From Microtetraspora glauca (GTDB taxonomy: Bacteria; Actinomycetota; Actinomycetes; Streptomycetales; Streptomycetaceae), in NCBI GenBank assembly GCA_000721275.1, contig JOFO01000002.1, forward strand, positions 186,001-250,000: a stretch of DNA of 64,000 nucleotides, read 5' to 3'. The notes beneath the pieces are model-generated. The model was not told where the DNA came from. It saw only the letters and a program-made list of their open reading frames with translations, and did no database searches. The translations under genes and the position numbers were made by a program. This document shows, one piece after another, positions 17,901-25,637 of the stretch; position 1 is the stretch's first letter, and every line of letters starts with the position of its first letter.

Positions 17901-20900
17901 ACCGTCGCGGCGACCTGTGACCCCGACGTCGTCTTGGGGCCCGACAACGTCATCTCCGACGCCAAGGTCGAATACGACGCCGTGGGTAACGCCGTGAAGA
18001 CGGAGTCGCTCTCAGGCTTCACCAACGGAACCCCGCAGTACACCACCGAGGGCACCTCCACCTTCGACACCCACGGCCGCATCACCTCGGCGACCGACAT
18101 CTACGGCAAGGTCACCAAGACGGCCTATACGCCGGCCACCGACGCGGTCGTGACCAAGATCGTCACGACCAACGCACTCGGTCACACAGCCACCACCGAG
18201 CTCGACCCCGGGCGCGGTCTGCCTCTCGTGCAGACCGACGCCAACGGTCGCGACACCGTGATGCGGTACGACGCGCTGGGCCGGACCACCAAGGTCTGGT
18301 CGCCCGACCGCGACCCGCTCACCATGACGCCGGACGCGGAGTTCACGTACACCGTCGGCCAGAACGCACCGGTCGTCATCACCAACAAGAGGCTCCTGGA
18401 GGACGGTTCCTACCGCGTCTCCTACGACTTCTACGACGGTGCGCTCCGCCTGCGGCAGACCCAGAACCCCGCGATGAACGGCGGCCGGGTCATCACCGAC
18501 ACCTTCTACGACAGCCTCGGCCGCGTCTGGAAGGAGAACGCGGGCTACTACAACAGCACCAGCGGCCCGGTCGCCACGATGTTCGATCCGGACGACAACG
18601 TGGTTCCGTCCTCGACGGTGACCAAGTACGACGGCGTCGGGCGTCCTGTCGAGACCATCGCGCGCCACAAGGGCAACGAGACCTGGCGGACCACGATCAC
18701 CTACGGCGGTGACTGGACGGCCGTTGATCCGCCGTCCGGCGACACGCCGACGATGGCGCTGATGGACGCCGCGGGCCGCAAGACCGAGCTGCGCCAGTTC
18801 AAGGGGGACTCACCCACCGGCGCCTACGACAGGATCATCTACAGCTACGACCGCAAGGGACGGCTGGAGAAGGTCACCGACCAGATCGGCAACGAGTGGT
18901 CGACGACCTACGACGTCCGCGGTCGTGTGAAGACGACGACGGACCCCGACAAGGGCACGTCATCGATGGTGTACGACCATGGCGACCGGGTCGTCTCCAT
19001 GACGGACGGCCGGAGCCCGGCTCGGACGATCGCCATGGCCTACGACGCGCTGGGCCGCGTCACGGCCACCCACGAGGGCTCGCTCAGCGGCCCGAAGCTG
19101 ACGTCGCAGACGTACGACACGGTTCCCGGCGCGCTGGGTCTCCCGGCCTCCTCGACCCGTTACGTCGGCACCAACGCGTACACCCAGGCGATCACCGAGT
19201 ACGACACCGAGTACCGCGTCAAGAAGACTGCGGTGACGATCCCGGCCAGTGAGGGCAAGCTCGCGGGCACGTACGCGTACAGCAACACGTACACCCCGCG
19301 CACCGGCCTCCCGCAAACCATGACGTCGCCGGCGGTCGGCGGCCTTCCCGCCGAGCGGGTGTCCATCGGCTACAACGCCCTGGACACGATCGACACCATG
19401 GCGGTCGGTACGACCACCTTCGTGGCGGGTACCGAGTACACCTCCCTCGGTGACGTGGTGCGCACCCGCGTCGACGACGCAGGCAGGCAGCTGACCACCA
19501 GCAACGTGTTCGACGAACAGACCCGCCGGACGATCCGCACGACGCACCACCAGGAAGTCGGCACGGTCGACACCGTCACGCTCAACGACATCGTCACCGA
19601 CTACGACCCCGCGGGAAACGTCACCCGCATCACGGACAAGGCCGGCAACACCCCGACGGCCGCGACCACCGACGTCCAGTGCTTCGCCTACGACCACCTG
19701 CGGCGAATGACCCACGCCTGGTCTGCGTCCGACGCCTGTGCGCTGAAGCCCGGGGAAACCGGTCCTGGATCGGCGCCGGAGGTCGGCGGTCCCGACGCGT
19801 ACTGGCACTCGTACACGTTCGACGCCGCCGGGAACCGCCTCAGCGAGACGAAGCACGACCCCCTCGGCGATTCCGCCAAAGACGTCAAGCGCACGTACAC
19901 GTACGCCGACGGCCTGGCCACGAAAAGCCGTCTCGCCAAGGTGTCCACGACGGGCCCGCAGGGCGCGAGCGAGGAGACCTACGGCTACGACGGTGCGGGC
20001 AACATGACGTCCCGTACCTTCCCGACCAAGACACAGAGCCTCCAGTGGGACGTGGAGGGCCGGCTGGAGAAGGTGACCGCCGGTACGGATGAGTCCTCTT
20101 ACGTGTACGACGCGGGCGGCAACCGACTCATCGAGCGGGAGGCCGGTGGGACGACCCTCTACCTGCCGGGCACCGAGCTGAGGCTCAACGCCTCGGGGGC
20201 GGTCGAGAAGACCACCCGCTACTACAGCCACCCGGCCGGCCCCACCATGGTCAAGGTCGCCGAGAAGGGCACTGTCAGGACGTCGTTCCTCCTCGCGGAC
20301 CGCAACGGCTCATCGACGACGTCGGTCGACGCGGACACGAAGACGGTCACGCGTCGCAAGTTCACGCCGTTCGGCGAGAACCGCGGTACGGCCCCCTCGG
20401 TGTGGCCTGACGACAAGGGCTACCTCGGGGGCGCGAAGGACGCGACCGGTCTGACGCACCTCAACGCCCGCGAGTACGACCCGGCACTGGGCCGATTCAT
20501 CTCGGTCGACCCTCTGATGGACATCGCCGAGTCGCAGACCATGAACCCGTACGCGTACGGGAACAACAGCCCCATCACGTACTCGGACCCGTCGGGCCTG
20601 GCCTCGTGCGACGGCAAGGGCGGCTGCGGCGCGCCCATCCAGACCGAGGGAAAGGAATCGCCCGAGGAGGTCTACGAGGACTACGAGACGAACCAGCTCG
20701 GCTACACCCTCGACACCACCCCGCCGCCGCCGCCGCCCACCACTTCCACGAGTGAGGGGGAGGTCAAGAAGGCCAAGCAGGTGCTGCGGAAGTCCAAGAC
20801 AGACGTCATCCTCGAGATCGCGCTGGAAGTCGCCAAGGGGATCAGCGCCTTCGACGACATCAAGGCCTGCCTCGGCGGTGACGTGTGGGCCTGCGGATCA

Positions 20901-22016
20901 CTCGCCCTGGACGCGGCCATGCCGCTCGCAGGAAGGGCCAAGCGCACGCTCAAGGCGCTCGAGGCCGCCTGGAAGATGTACCACCGCTGGGAAGACGAGG
21001 TCCGCTGGGCCGTCAGCGTCATGCGACGGGCAGACGAAGACGCCGTGGCCATGGCGAAGTACGCCGAGGAGTACGCCGCCTGGAGGAAGACCGCCGACGC
21101 GGCGATGGCCGCGTCGAAGAAGGCCGACGAAGTGGCGGCCGACGCGGCGAAGAGATCCGGAGGCGGATCGGGGTCCTGTCCGATCCGGAACAGCTTCACG
21201 CCGGAAACGAAGGTCCTCCTGGCCGACGGCACCACCAAGCCGATCAAGGACCTGCAGCCGGGCGACGAAGTCCTCGCGACGGACGAGAAGACCGGCGAGA
21301 CGGCGGGCAAGGACATCACGGCGACGATCGTGGGCGAGGGCGAGAAGCACCTGGTCCGCGTCACGATCGACACGGACGGCGACAAAGGCGAGGCCACGGC
21401 CACCCTGACGGCCACCGACGGCCACCCCTTCTGGGTCCCGGCCCTCAACAAGTGGATCGTCGCCAAGGACCTTAAGCCCGGCCAGTGGCTCCGCACGAGC
21501 GCAGGCACCCACGTCCAGGTCACCGCGGTCCGCGCCTGGACCCAGCCGGCCAGCGTCCGCAACCTGACGGTCGCCGACTTCCATACGTACTATGTGCTGG
21601 CGGGGGCTACCACAGTTCTGGTACATAACTGTGGCTCCGCCGAAGAGCAGGGAAGCGGAAACCAATGGAAAACCAGCGACCAACTGAGCGGGGCCACCGG
21701 CAAAACGTCAGCGTCCCGGAATCGCGCCATTAATGCGCTCATCAAGGAGGATTTCCCGGACCTGAAGTTCACTCATCGCCCCGTGTACAGCTACGGGGTA
21801 AACTCCGGAATGGCTAAGCCTAATGTGGGCACTCAAATTGGATACAAGCGGTTTGCGAGCCGTGCTTTGCTTCGCAACACTCTGGTCCATGAAGAGCTCC
21901 ATCACCGCTGGTTCGCCCGCGGCCTAACCAACCATCATCCTCGCGACGGTTCCGGGACATCGGACAGGTTCTATTCCATCATCGCTCGCTATGAATCCAT
22001 GAGGGGTTGGTCATGA
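14901..22016 (+). CDS. RHS/YD-repeat polymorphic toxin with PT-HINT and HExxH C-terminal tip
   Basis: About 2,371 residues. A signal peptide ends near AAQASES. A long beta N-terminal region precedes many YD/RHS repeats (YDALGRTTKV, YDAVGNAVKT, FDTHGRITSA) and the RHS core end LNAREYDPALGRFISVDPLMD...NPYAYGNNSPITYSDPSG. A helical linker leads to an intein-like HINT domain from S2098 (NSFTPETKVLLADGTTKPI), with TDGHPFW and terminal LVHNC. Predicted cleavage after N2243 frees a 128-residue tip from C2244. The tip has HEELHH at 2330-2335, a zinc-metallopeptidase-type signature. GTG 14901 is chosen since AAGGGGTGGGGG precedes it; GTG 14889 is possible. RHS shells present variable toxins to neighbours. 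Toxin activity is inferred. Confidence 0.93.
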   Translation: MPLRHARILSRYKSRTWRTGLSVLALAIVASGASLSPVAAQASESRGLPELQKVTDVPAAPTPHRAPAPPSETNSRPAVKRVPMVRWPAPATAEATVPRATTARAAASPALGASGSRGKAALASPSARVGSLPVRVAFGDKGSVKGVVAPKADSPSVTAKVSLHSQATTRKAGVQGILLTVQRTDHGKETNPLSVALDYRSFADAYSADWGSRLQFSQRPACSLTTPQKPECQGSVPLPSTNDAETGTLTGTFAAPAASSGAVVLAATASASGSKGTYTATSLSPTGSWSAGGSTGDFSWTYPIEVPPSLGGPGPSTAIGYNSGSIDGRTLATSQQPSWVGDGWDTGSSFIERTYVPCANDRKAGSGFNNPTTHPTGDLCQGPPMVTLSLNGSSTALVLDDNADPKVKKWYPANHDGSSVELKTGAVNGDKEGEYWIVTNTEGVKFHFGLNRLPGWADGKRETNSALNVPVYGNHAGEPCHATTYAASVCDQTYRWNLDYVVDPRGNALTYWYEKERNYYGSNVTATGTSTARPYDRGSYLRRASYGLRSDNLFVISPAEVGYSTRERCRVTETFDCAEGKLTSTASSDIAAKWPDVPTDQICDAGEVCKDRYSPTFFTRKLLRSITTKVLKGGVHVPVDVWTLDQDFQSTGDGAVSGEYPLWLKSIQRSGQNGTAIDLPAVTFVGTQLPNRVDNNDDGNPPYLRWRVKQINTETGARTVVKYAPTECSSVPGAVNLPASPDTNGLRCFPVVVETNDPTDPTGLKKKYSTDWFHKHRVDQVREEDKNGTSPTSEVNYTYIGSPAWAYDDASELTNKPARTWSVYRGYSKVKAVHGVSPHVLTRTETLFYRGLDGDLKADGTRRSESIVASDTSSVADHRMLAGQVRETQYFNGVSGPLSSATINTPYLKGPIASRDRSATGASALESWIQGQRSTSSRTILSGGRPDRKTAVEHTYDAEGRITATWSKGDTSVADDDTCTRYEYLDDAAKWFKSQQTRVLTVAATCDPDVVLGPDNVISDAKVEYDAVGNAVKTESLSGFTNGTPQYTTEGTSTFDTHGRITSATDIYGKVTKTAYTPATDAVVTKIVTTNALGHTATTELDPGRGLPLVQTDANGRDTVMRYDALGRTTKVWSPDRDPLTMTPDAEFTYTVGQNAPVVITNKRLLEDGSYRVSYDFYDGALRLRQTQNPAMNGGRVITDTFYDSLGRVWKENAGYYNSTSGPVATMFDPDDNVVPSSTVTKYDGVGRPVETIARHKGNETWRTTITYGGDWTAVDPPSGDTPTMALMDAAGRKTELRQFKGDSPTGAYDRIIYSYDRKGRLEKVTDQIGNEWSTTYDVRGRVKTTTDPDKGTSSMVYDHGDRVVSMTDGRSPARTIAMAYDALGRVTATHEGSLSGPKLTSQTYDTVPGALGLPASSTRYVGTNAYTQAITEYDTEYRVKKTAVTIPASEGKLAGTYAYSNTYTPRTGLPQTMTSPAVGGLPAERVSIGYNALDTIDTMAVGTTTFVAGTEYTSLGDVVRTRVDDAGRQLTTSNVFDEQTRRTIRTTHHQEVGTVDTVTLNDIVTDYDPAGNVTRITDKAGNTPTAATTDVQCFAYDHLRRMTHAWSASDACALKPGETGPGSAPEVGGPDAYWHSYTFDAAGNRLSETKHDPLGDSAKDVKRTYTYADGLATKSRLAKVSTTGPQGASEETYGYDGAGNMTSRTFPTKTQSLQWDVEGRLEKVTAGTDESSYVYDAGGNRLIEREAGGTTLYLPGTELRLNASGAVEKTTRYYSHPAGPTMVKVAEKGTVRTSFLLADRNGSSTTSVDADTKTVTRRKFTPFGENRGTAPSVWPDDKGYLGGAKDATGLTHLNAREYDPALGRFISVDPLMDIAESQTMNPYAYGNNSPITYSDPSGLASCDGKGGCGAPIQTEGKESPEEVYEDYETNQLGYTLDTTPPPPPPTTSTSEGEVKKAKQVLRKSKTDVILEIALEVAKGISAFDDIKACLGGDVWACGSLALDAAMPLAGRAKRTLKALEAAWKMYHRWEDEVRWAVSVMRRADEDAVAMAKYAEEYAAWRKTADAAMAASKKADEVAADAAKRSGGGSGSCPIRNSFTPETKVLLADGTTKPIKDLQPGDEVLATDEKTGETAGKDITATIVGEGEKHLVRVTIDTDGDKGEATATLTATDGHPFWVPALNKWIVAKDLKPGQWLRTSAGTHVQVTAVRAWTQPASVRNLTVADFHTYYVLAGATTVLVHNCGSAEEQGSGNQWKTSDQLSGATGKTSASRNRAINALIKEDFPDLKFTHRPVYSYGVNSGMAKPNVGTQIGYKRFASRALLRNTLVHEELHHRWFARGLTNHHPRDGSGTSDRFYSIIARYESMRGWS

Positions 22017-22432
22017 CCGAACAGGCGGCGCGGCTCCCAGGCCCGTGCCAGGAATGCGGCGGAACTGGCACGGAGTGGCTAGTTCAGTCTGCCAAAGATG
22101 GGCGCCTCGGCTGGGAAGTCGAATGGGACTGCGCCACATGCGGAATCTCGCATGACTCGGGCGAGGGATGGCCACCGCCAAGAGTCCGCAACGCCATCCT
22201 GGGTCAGCATGGGCCCCACTGCTTGAAGCTCGTCGACCCCGCAGCCCACGGAGGAGTGATCCTGAAGTCCTTCCGGTCAGCTTTCGGTACGTCGATTCAA
22301 GAGGCGAAAATAATGGCAGACGAGCTGAAGCAGCGGGGTTATGAAGGAACACTCGTGGAGGCATCGCTCCTCTCCGAACTGCTGGATAAGTCCGGAATCT
22401 TCAGCGTGACACGATCCGGCCACTGCAGCTAG
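22013..22432 (+). CDS. Probable immunity protein for the RHS toxin, zinc-ribbon type
   Basis: A 139-residue soluble protein with no signal peptide. Two CxxC pairs (C12/C15 in CQECGG and C40/C43 in CATCG) suggest a zinc ribbon. A helical C-terminal half follows (SFRSAFGTSIQEAKIMADELKQRGYEG). ATG 22013 overlaps the toxin stop as ATGA and is preceded by GAGGGG, giving tight translational coupling. The position directly after a polymorphic toxin tip is the hallmark of an immunity gene. I do not recognise a named Imm family. GC is lower than in neighbouring genes, as for the toxin tip. Confidence 0.8.
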   Translation: MTEQAARLPGPCQECGGTGTEWLVQSAKDGRLGWEVEWDCATCGISHDSGEGWPPPRVRNAILGQHGPHCLKLVDPAAHGGVILKSFRSAFGTSIQEAKIMADELKQRGYEGTLVEASLLSELLDKSGIFSVTRSGHCS

Positions 22433-22444
22433 TCGAGTACGTAC

Positions 22445-22473
22445 GGCCCTGCCAGTCATACCCTGGCAGGGCC
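22445..22473 (+). terminator. Terminator of the RHS-immunity operon
   Basis: A perfect 11-base stem, GGCCCTGCCAG (22445-22455) with CTGGCAGGGCC (22463-22473), and a 7-base loop, 12 bases after the immunity stop. A weakly T-rich tail (GCTTCGTTTG) follows. Confidence 0.88.
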
Positions 22474-22556
22474 GCTTCGTTTGCCGTAGTGGCCCACGCA
22501 CGATAAATCCACAAGCCGTCACTCGCATCAGGCGGTGGTCAAGCCAGCCGCGTGGC

Positions 22557-23414
22557 CTAGCGTTCACCGGCTCGCGCCGCGTTCCACCCCGCCAGTTCCG
22601 GCGCCTTGTCCGTGATGATGCCGTCCACGCCCAGGTCGGCCAACTCGCTCCAGCGCTTCGGGTCGTTGACCGTCCAGACGTTCACCTTCACACCCGCGGA
22701 GTGGAGGTCCTTTACCACCTCGGGGCGCGTCTTCAGGGCCTCGTCGGAGACGTTGTACGCCATTACGTCGAGGTCCTTGGCGACCGCCACCGGGTCCGCG
22801 TCCAGCTTGCCCTGCAGGAAGGCCATCGGGACCTGCGGGGCCAGCTGGCGCACATGCTTCAGGGACTCCGGGAAGAAGCTCTGGACCATCACCCGGTCCA
22901 TCATCCCTTCGTCCCGCACGGTGTGGATGATGCGCTCGATGTCCGCCTTGCCGCGTGTTCCGGTGATGTCCAGCAGGAGTTTTCCGCCCCGCTCCCGCAG
23001 GTCCGCGAGCTGGGCGGCCAACGTCGGTATCCGGGTTCCTTTGTACTCCGGCGCGAACCAGGAACCCGCGTCCAAGGCGTCGATCTCCGCCGAGGTCAGC
23101 TTGCCGATGTTGCCCTTGCCGTTGGTCGTCCGGTCCACAGTCGCGTCGTGGAGCACGTAGAGGCCACCGTCCCGGCTCGGCCGCACATCGTTCTCGATCC
23201 AGTCCGCTCCTGCCCGGCGTGCCACCTCACCCGCGACCAGGGTGTTCTCTGGAGCTACGGCAGAGGCTCCCCGGTGAGCGATCACCTCCGGCACGGAGGC
23301 GGTGGCGGGCGCCGTGTCTCGGTCGGTCACCAGGAATGCGGCAGTCGCCACCGCGGCAAGAGCGGCAGCGGTCACGGCTGCGACGCGGCGGCGTCGGCCT
23401 CGTATAGAAGTCAC
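22557..23414 (-). CDS. Secreted glycerophosphodiester phosphodiesterase
   Basis: A 285-residue GDPD that hydrolyses glycerophosphodiesters to glycerol-3-phosphate and an alcohol. The N-terminus has RGRRRR then a hydrophobic stretch, so it is exported or membrane-anchored. Family motifs are VIAHRGASAVAPENT (catalytic His), WIENDVRPSRDGGLYVLHD, and the C-terminal VNVWTVND and GVDGIITDKAPEL. GTG 23414 is preferred because AAGG lies 9 bases upstream; ATG 23432 in frame is an alternative. In soil bacteria such enzymes scavenge phosphate; no PhoP box was looked for exhaustively. Confidence 0.9.
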   Translation of the reverse strand: MTSIRGRRRRVAAVTAAALAAVATAAFLVTDRDTAPATASVPEVIAHRGASAVAPENTLVAGEVARRAGADWIENDVRPSRDGGLYVLHDATVDRTTNGKGNIGKLTSAEIDALDAGSWFAPEYKGTRIPTLAAQLADLRERGGKLLLDITGTRGKADIERIIHTVRDEGMMDRVMVQSFFPESLKHVRQLAPQVPMAFLQGKLDADPVAVAKDLDVMAYNVSDEALKTRPEVVKDLHSAGVKVNVWTVNDPKRWSELADLGVDGIITDKAPELAGWNAARAGER

Positions 23415-23773
23415 GCTGGCGGACCTTAACATGGGGGTCCGGGCCGACCACGTCCAAGGCGGGTGCCGGCGGACGCGACCCCTTCCCGGATCAGGAGATA
23501 TCGGGCTCCGTCTCGAAATCCCTTGGCGACGTACGACCCGTCGCATCGCGGCTTGTCACGGTTCTGCCGGTGATCAGTGCCGCGTCCGAAGACGGAGAGC
23601 CGTCCTCGTCTCGGCGACCGCAGCGTCGAAGGACTCCGCCGGCTATTCGACCGGGGATGGCGCCCCCTTGCCGCTGAGCACTGTGAGACAAATCCGACGA
23701 CGTTCGGGACGTCGTCCTCAGGAGTGACCGTCGGAAGAGCGCCCGCGACGGAGCCTCGGGCCGCTGCGCCGGG
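23415..23773. other. Intergenic stretch without a supportable gene
   Basis: About 360 bases between the GDPD start and the M4 protease terminator. One small perfect hairpin is visible: GACGACGT (23696-23703), 5-base loop, ACGTCGTC (23709-23716). Open frames here have no coherent protein composition. Confidence 0.5.
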
Positions 23774-23796
23774 CCCGGCCGTCGGTGACGGCCGGG
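23774..23796 (-). terminator. Terminator of the M4 protease gene
   Basis: CCCGGCCGTC (23774-23783) and GACGGCCGGG (23787-23796) form a perfect 10-base stem with a 3-base loop, 9 bases beyond the stop at 23806. Confidence 0.8.
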
Positions 23797-23805
23797 CGGC
23801 GGGGG

Positions 23806-25377
23806 TCACTTGACGTTGACGGCCTTCCAGGCCGCGTTGACGGCGGTGTACTCCGGGGAGGTCGGGCCGTAGAGGTCGGAGGCGGCGGTGAGGGTGGCGG
23901 TGCGGGCGCCGGCGTAGGTGGTGGTGGAGGTCATGTAGGTGGAGAGGGCCTTGTACCAGATGCGGTACGCCTTCTCGCGGCCTATGCCGGTGAGGGTGGA
24001 GTTGTCGTAGGTCGGGGAGGTGTAGGTGACGCCGTTGATCGTCTTGGTGCCGCTGCCCTCGGCCAGGAGGTAGAAGAAGTGGTTGGCCGGGCCCGACGAG
24101 TAGTGGACGTCGAGGCGGCCGAGGCTGCTGGACCAGTAGTCGGCGGAGTTGCCGTCCTTGCTGGGACGGTCCATGTGGCGGAGCGGGGTGCCGTTGCCGC
24201 GGATGTCGATCTTCTCGCCGATGAGGTAGTCGCCGGGGTCGGAGGGGTTCGCGGCGTAGAACTCGACCGCGGTGCCGAGGATGTCGGAGGTGGCCTCGTT
24301 GAGGCCGCCGGACTCCTTGCTGTAGCGGAGGTTGGCCGTGGCGGCGGTGAGGCCGTGGGTCATCTCGTGGCCGGCGACATCGAGGGACGTGAGCGGCTTG
24401 GCGTTGCCGGCGCCGTCGCCGTACGTCATGCAGAAGCAGGAGTCGGACCAGAAGGCGTTGACGTACGCGTTGCCGTAGTGGACGCGGGAGTAGGCGGCGA
24501 CGCCGTCGCCGCGGATGCCGTTGCGGCCCAGCTCGTTCTTGTAGAAGTCCCAGGTGACCGCCGCGCCGTAGTGGGCGTCGGCGGCGGCCGTCTCGCGGTT
24601 GCTCGCGAGGCCGTCGCCCCAGGTGTCGGTGGAGTTGGTGAAGAGGGTGCCGGTGCCGCTGGTGGCGCCCTTGAGGTCGTACGTCTTGTGGCCGCCGCGG
24701 GCGGTGTCCGTGAGGGTGAAGCCGGGGGCGGTGCCGAGGGTGACCTGGCCGCTGTACTGGGTGTTGCCGACGCCCGTCTCGATCGCCTCGTACGCGTGGA
24801 GCTCCTTGCCCGTGGCGGCGTCCGTGATGACGTGGCGCTCGCTCGGCGTGCCGTCGTGCTGGAGGCCCTTCTCCACGGTCTCCCAGGCGAGGACGGGCTT
24901 GCCGCCGGCCGCCCAGATCACCTTGCGGGCGCCTTCGCGGGCCTCGGTGGCGGTCGTCGTGGCGGGGACGGCGATGCTCGCCTTCGTCGCCTTCGTGGTG
25001 GAGCGGGCGCCGTTCTTCTTCTGGTGGACCACGAGGTCGCCGCCGAGCACCGGCAGGCCGTCGTACGTGCGCTCGTAACGGGTGTGGACCGTGCCGTCCG
25101 CGTCCTTGACGACGTCGCGGGCGACCAGCTTCTCGCGGGCGGTGAGGCCGATCGCCTGCGCCGTCTCGGACGCCGACGCCTGAGCCTGGCGGATCGCGGC
25201 GGCCCGCTCGGGGGCGCTGAGGACGAGGGCGGTGGCCCCCGGCTCGCTGCCGGTCTCGTTCACGGCCGCGGCTCCGGCGGTTCCGGTCTGGACGCCGACG
25301 ACGACCATGGCGGCCGAGGCGACGAGGGCGGCGGTGCGGACGACGGTCCGGCGGTGCGAGGACTGCTGGCGGATCAC
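23806..25377 (-). CDS. Secreted M4 (thermolysin-family) metallopeptidase
   Basis: A 523-residue preproenzyme. A signal peptide (RRTVVRTAALVASAAMVVVG...AGAAA) is followed by an FTP/PepSY-like propeptide to ~residue 200, which chaperones and inhibits the enzyme until cleaved. In the catalytic domain, HEMTH at 337-341 binds zinc and holds the catalytic Glu. E361 in GGLNEATSD is the third ligand. DVHYSSGPANHFFYLLAEGS supplies the proton-donor region, and the C-terminal helical domain ends in AVNAAWKAVNVK. Extracellular neutral protease activity is expected. It lies alone between terminators. Confidence 0.96.
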   Translation of the reverse strand: MIRQQSSHRRTVVRTAALVASAAMVVVGVQTGTAGAAAVNETGSEPGATALVLSAPERAAAIRQAQASASETAQAIGLTAREKLVARDVVKDADGTVHTRYERTYDGLPVLGGDLVVHQKKNGARSTTKATKASIAVPATTTATEAREGARKVIWAAGGKPVLAWETVEKGLQHDGTPSERHVITDAATGKELHAYEAIETGVGNTQYSGQVTLGTAPGFTLTDTARGGHKTYDLKGATSGTGTLFTNSTDTWGDGLASNRETAAADAHYGAAVTWDFYKNELGRNGIRGDGVAAYSRVHYGNAYVNAFWSDSCFCMTYGDGAGNAKPLTSLDVAGHEMTHGLTAATANLRYSKESGGLNEATSDILGTAVEFYAANPSDPGDYLIGEKIDIRGNGTPLRHMDRPSKDGNSADYWSSSLGRLDVHYSSGPANHFFYLLAEGSGTKTINGVTYTSPTYDNSTLTGIGREKAYRIWYKALSTYMTSTTTYAGARTATLTAASDLYGPTSPEYTAVNAAWKAVNVK

Positions 25378-25564
25378 GCGGGCTCCTTCGCTGAAACGCG
25401 TGGGGGTTCATGTGGGGGGTGACGCGGAGGGGAGCGTGCCAGCAGAACCGGGTTTTTGACAGGTATGCAACAAGAATGTGACCATCTGTTGTCCGAAGGG
25501 CGGGGTGACGCGTCCGGTATGCGGCACCCTCAACGGGGGTGGGCGGGGGCGGTTTTGGGGCATG
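25378..25564. promoter_or_regulatory. Upstream region of the M4 protease
   Basis: This gap holds the M4 promoter on minus. No clear -35/-10 was identified. An AT-richer patch (TTTTTGACAGGTATGCAACAAGAATG) at about 25451-25476 stands out from the surrounding GC-rich sequence. Confidence 0.3.
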
Positions 25565-25615
25565 CGGAAGCCCCCTGCCCCCTCCGGCGGGGAGGTGGGG
25601 GCAGGGGGCTTCCGT
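25565..25615 (-). terminator. Long hairpin ending the Ku gene
   Basis: A nearly perfect ~20-base stem runs from CGGAAGCCCCCTGCCCC at 25565 to its complement ending at about 25615, with a short GC-rich loop. It starts 23 bases past the Ku stop. The symmetry would also stop plus-strand transcription. Confidence 0.8.
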
Positions 25616-25637
25616 ATGCCCTGGGGAGGGCGGTACG

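Noticed and set aside
23426..23805. Gene in the GDPD-M4 gap
   Set aside because: Available frames are Arg/Pro/Ser-rich on both strands with no start signal or motif; the gap holds hairpins only.
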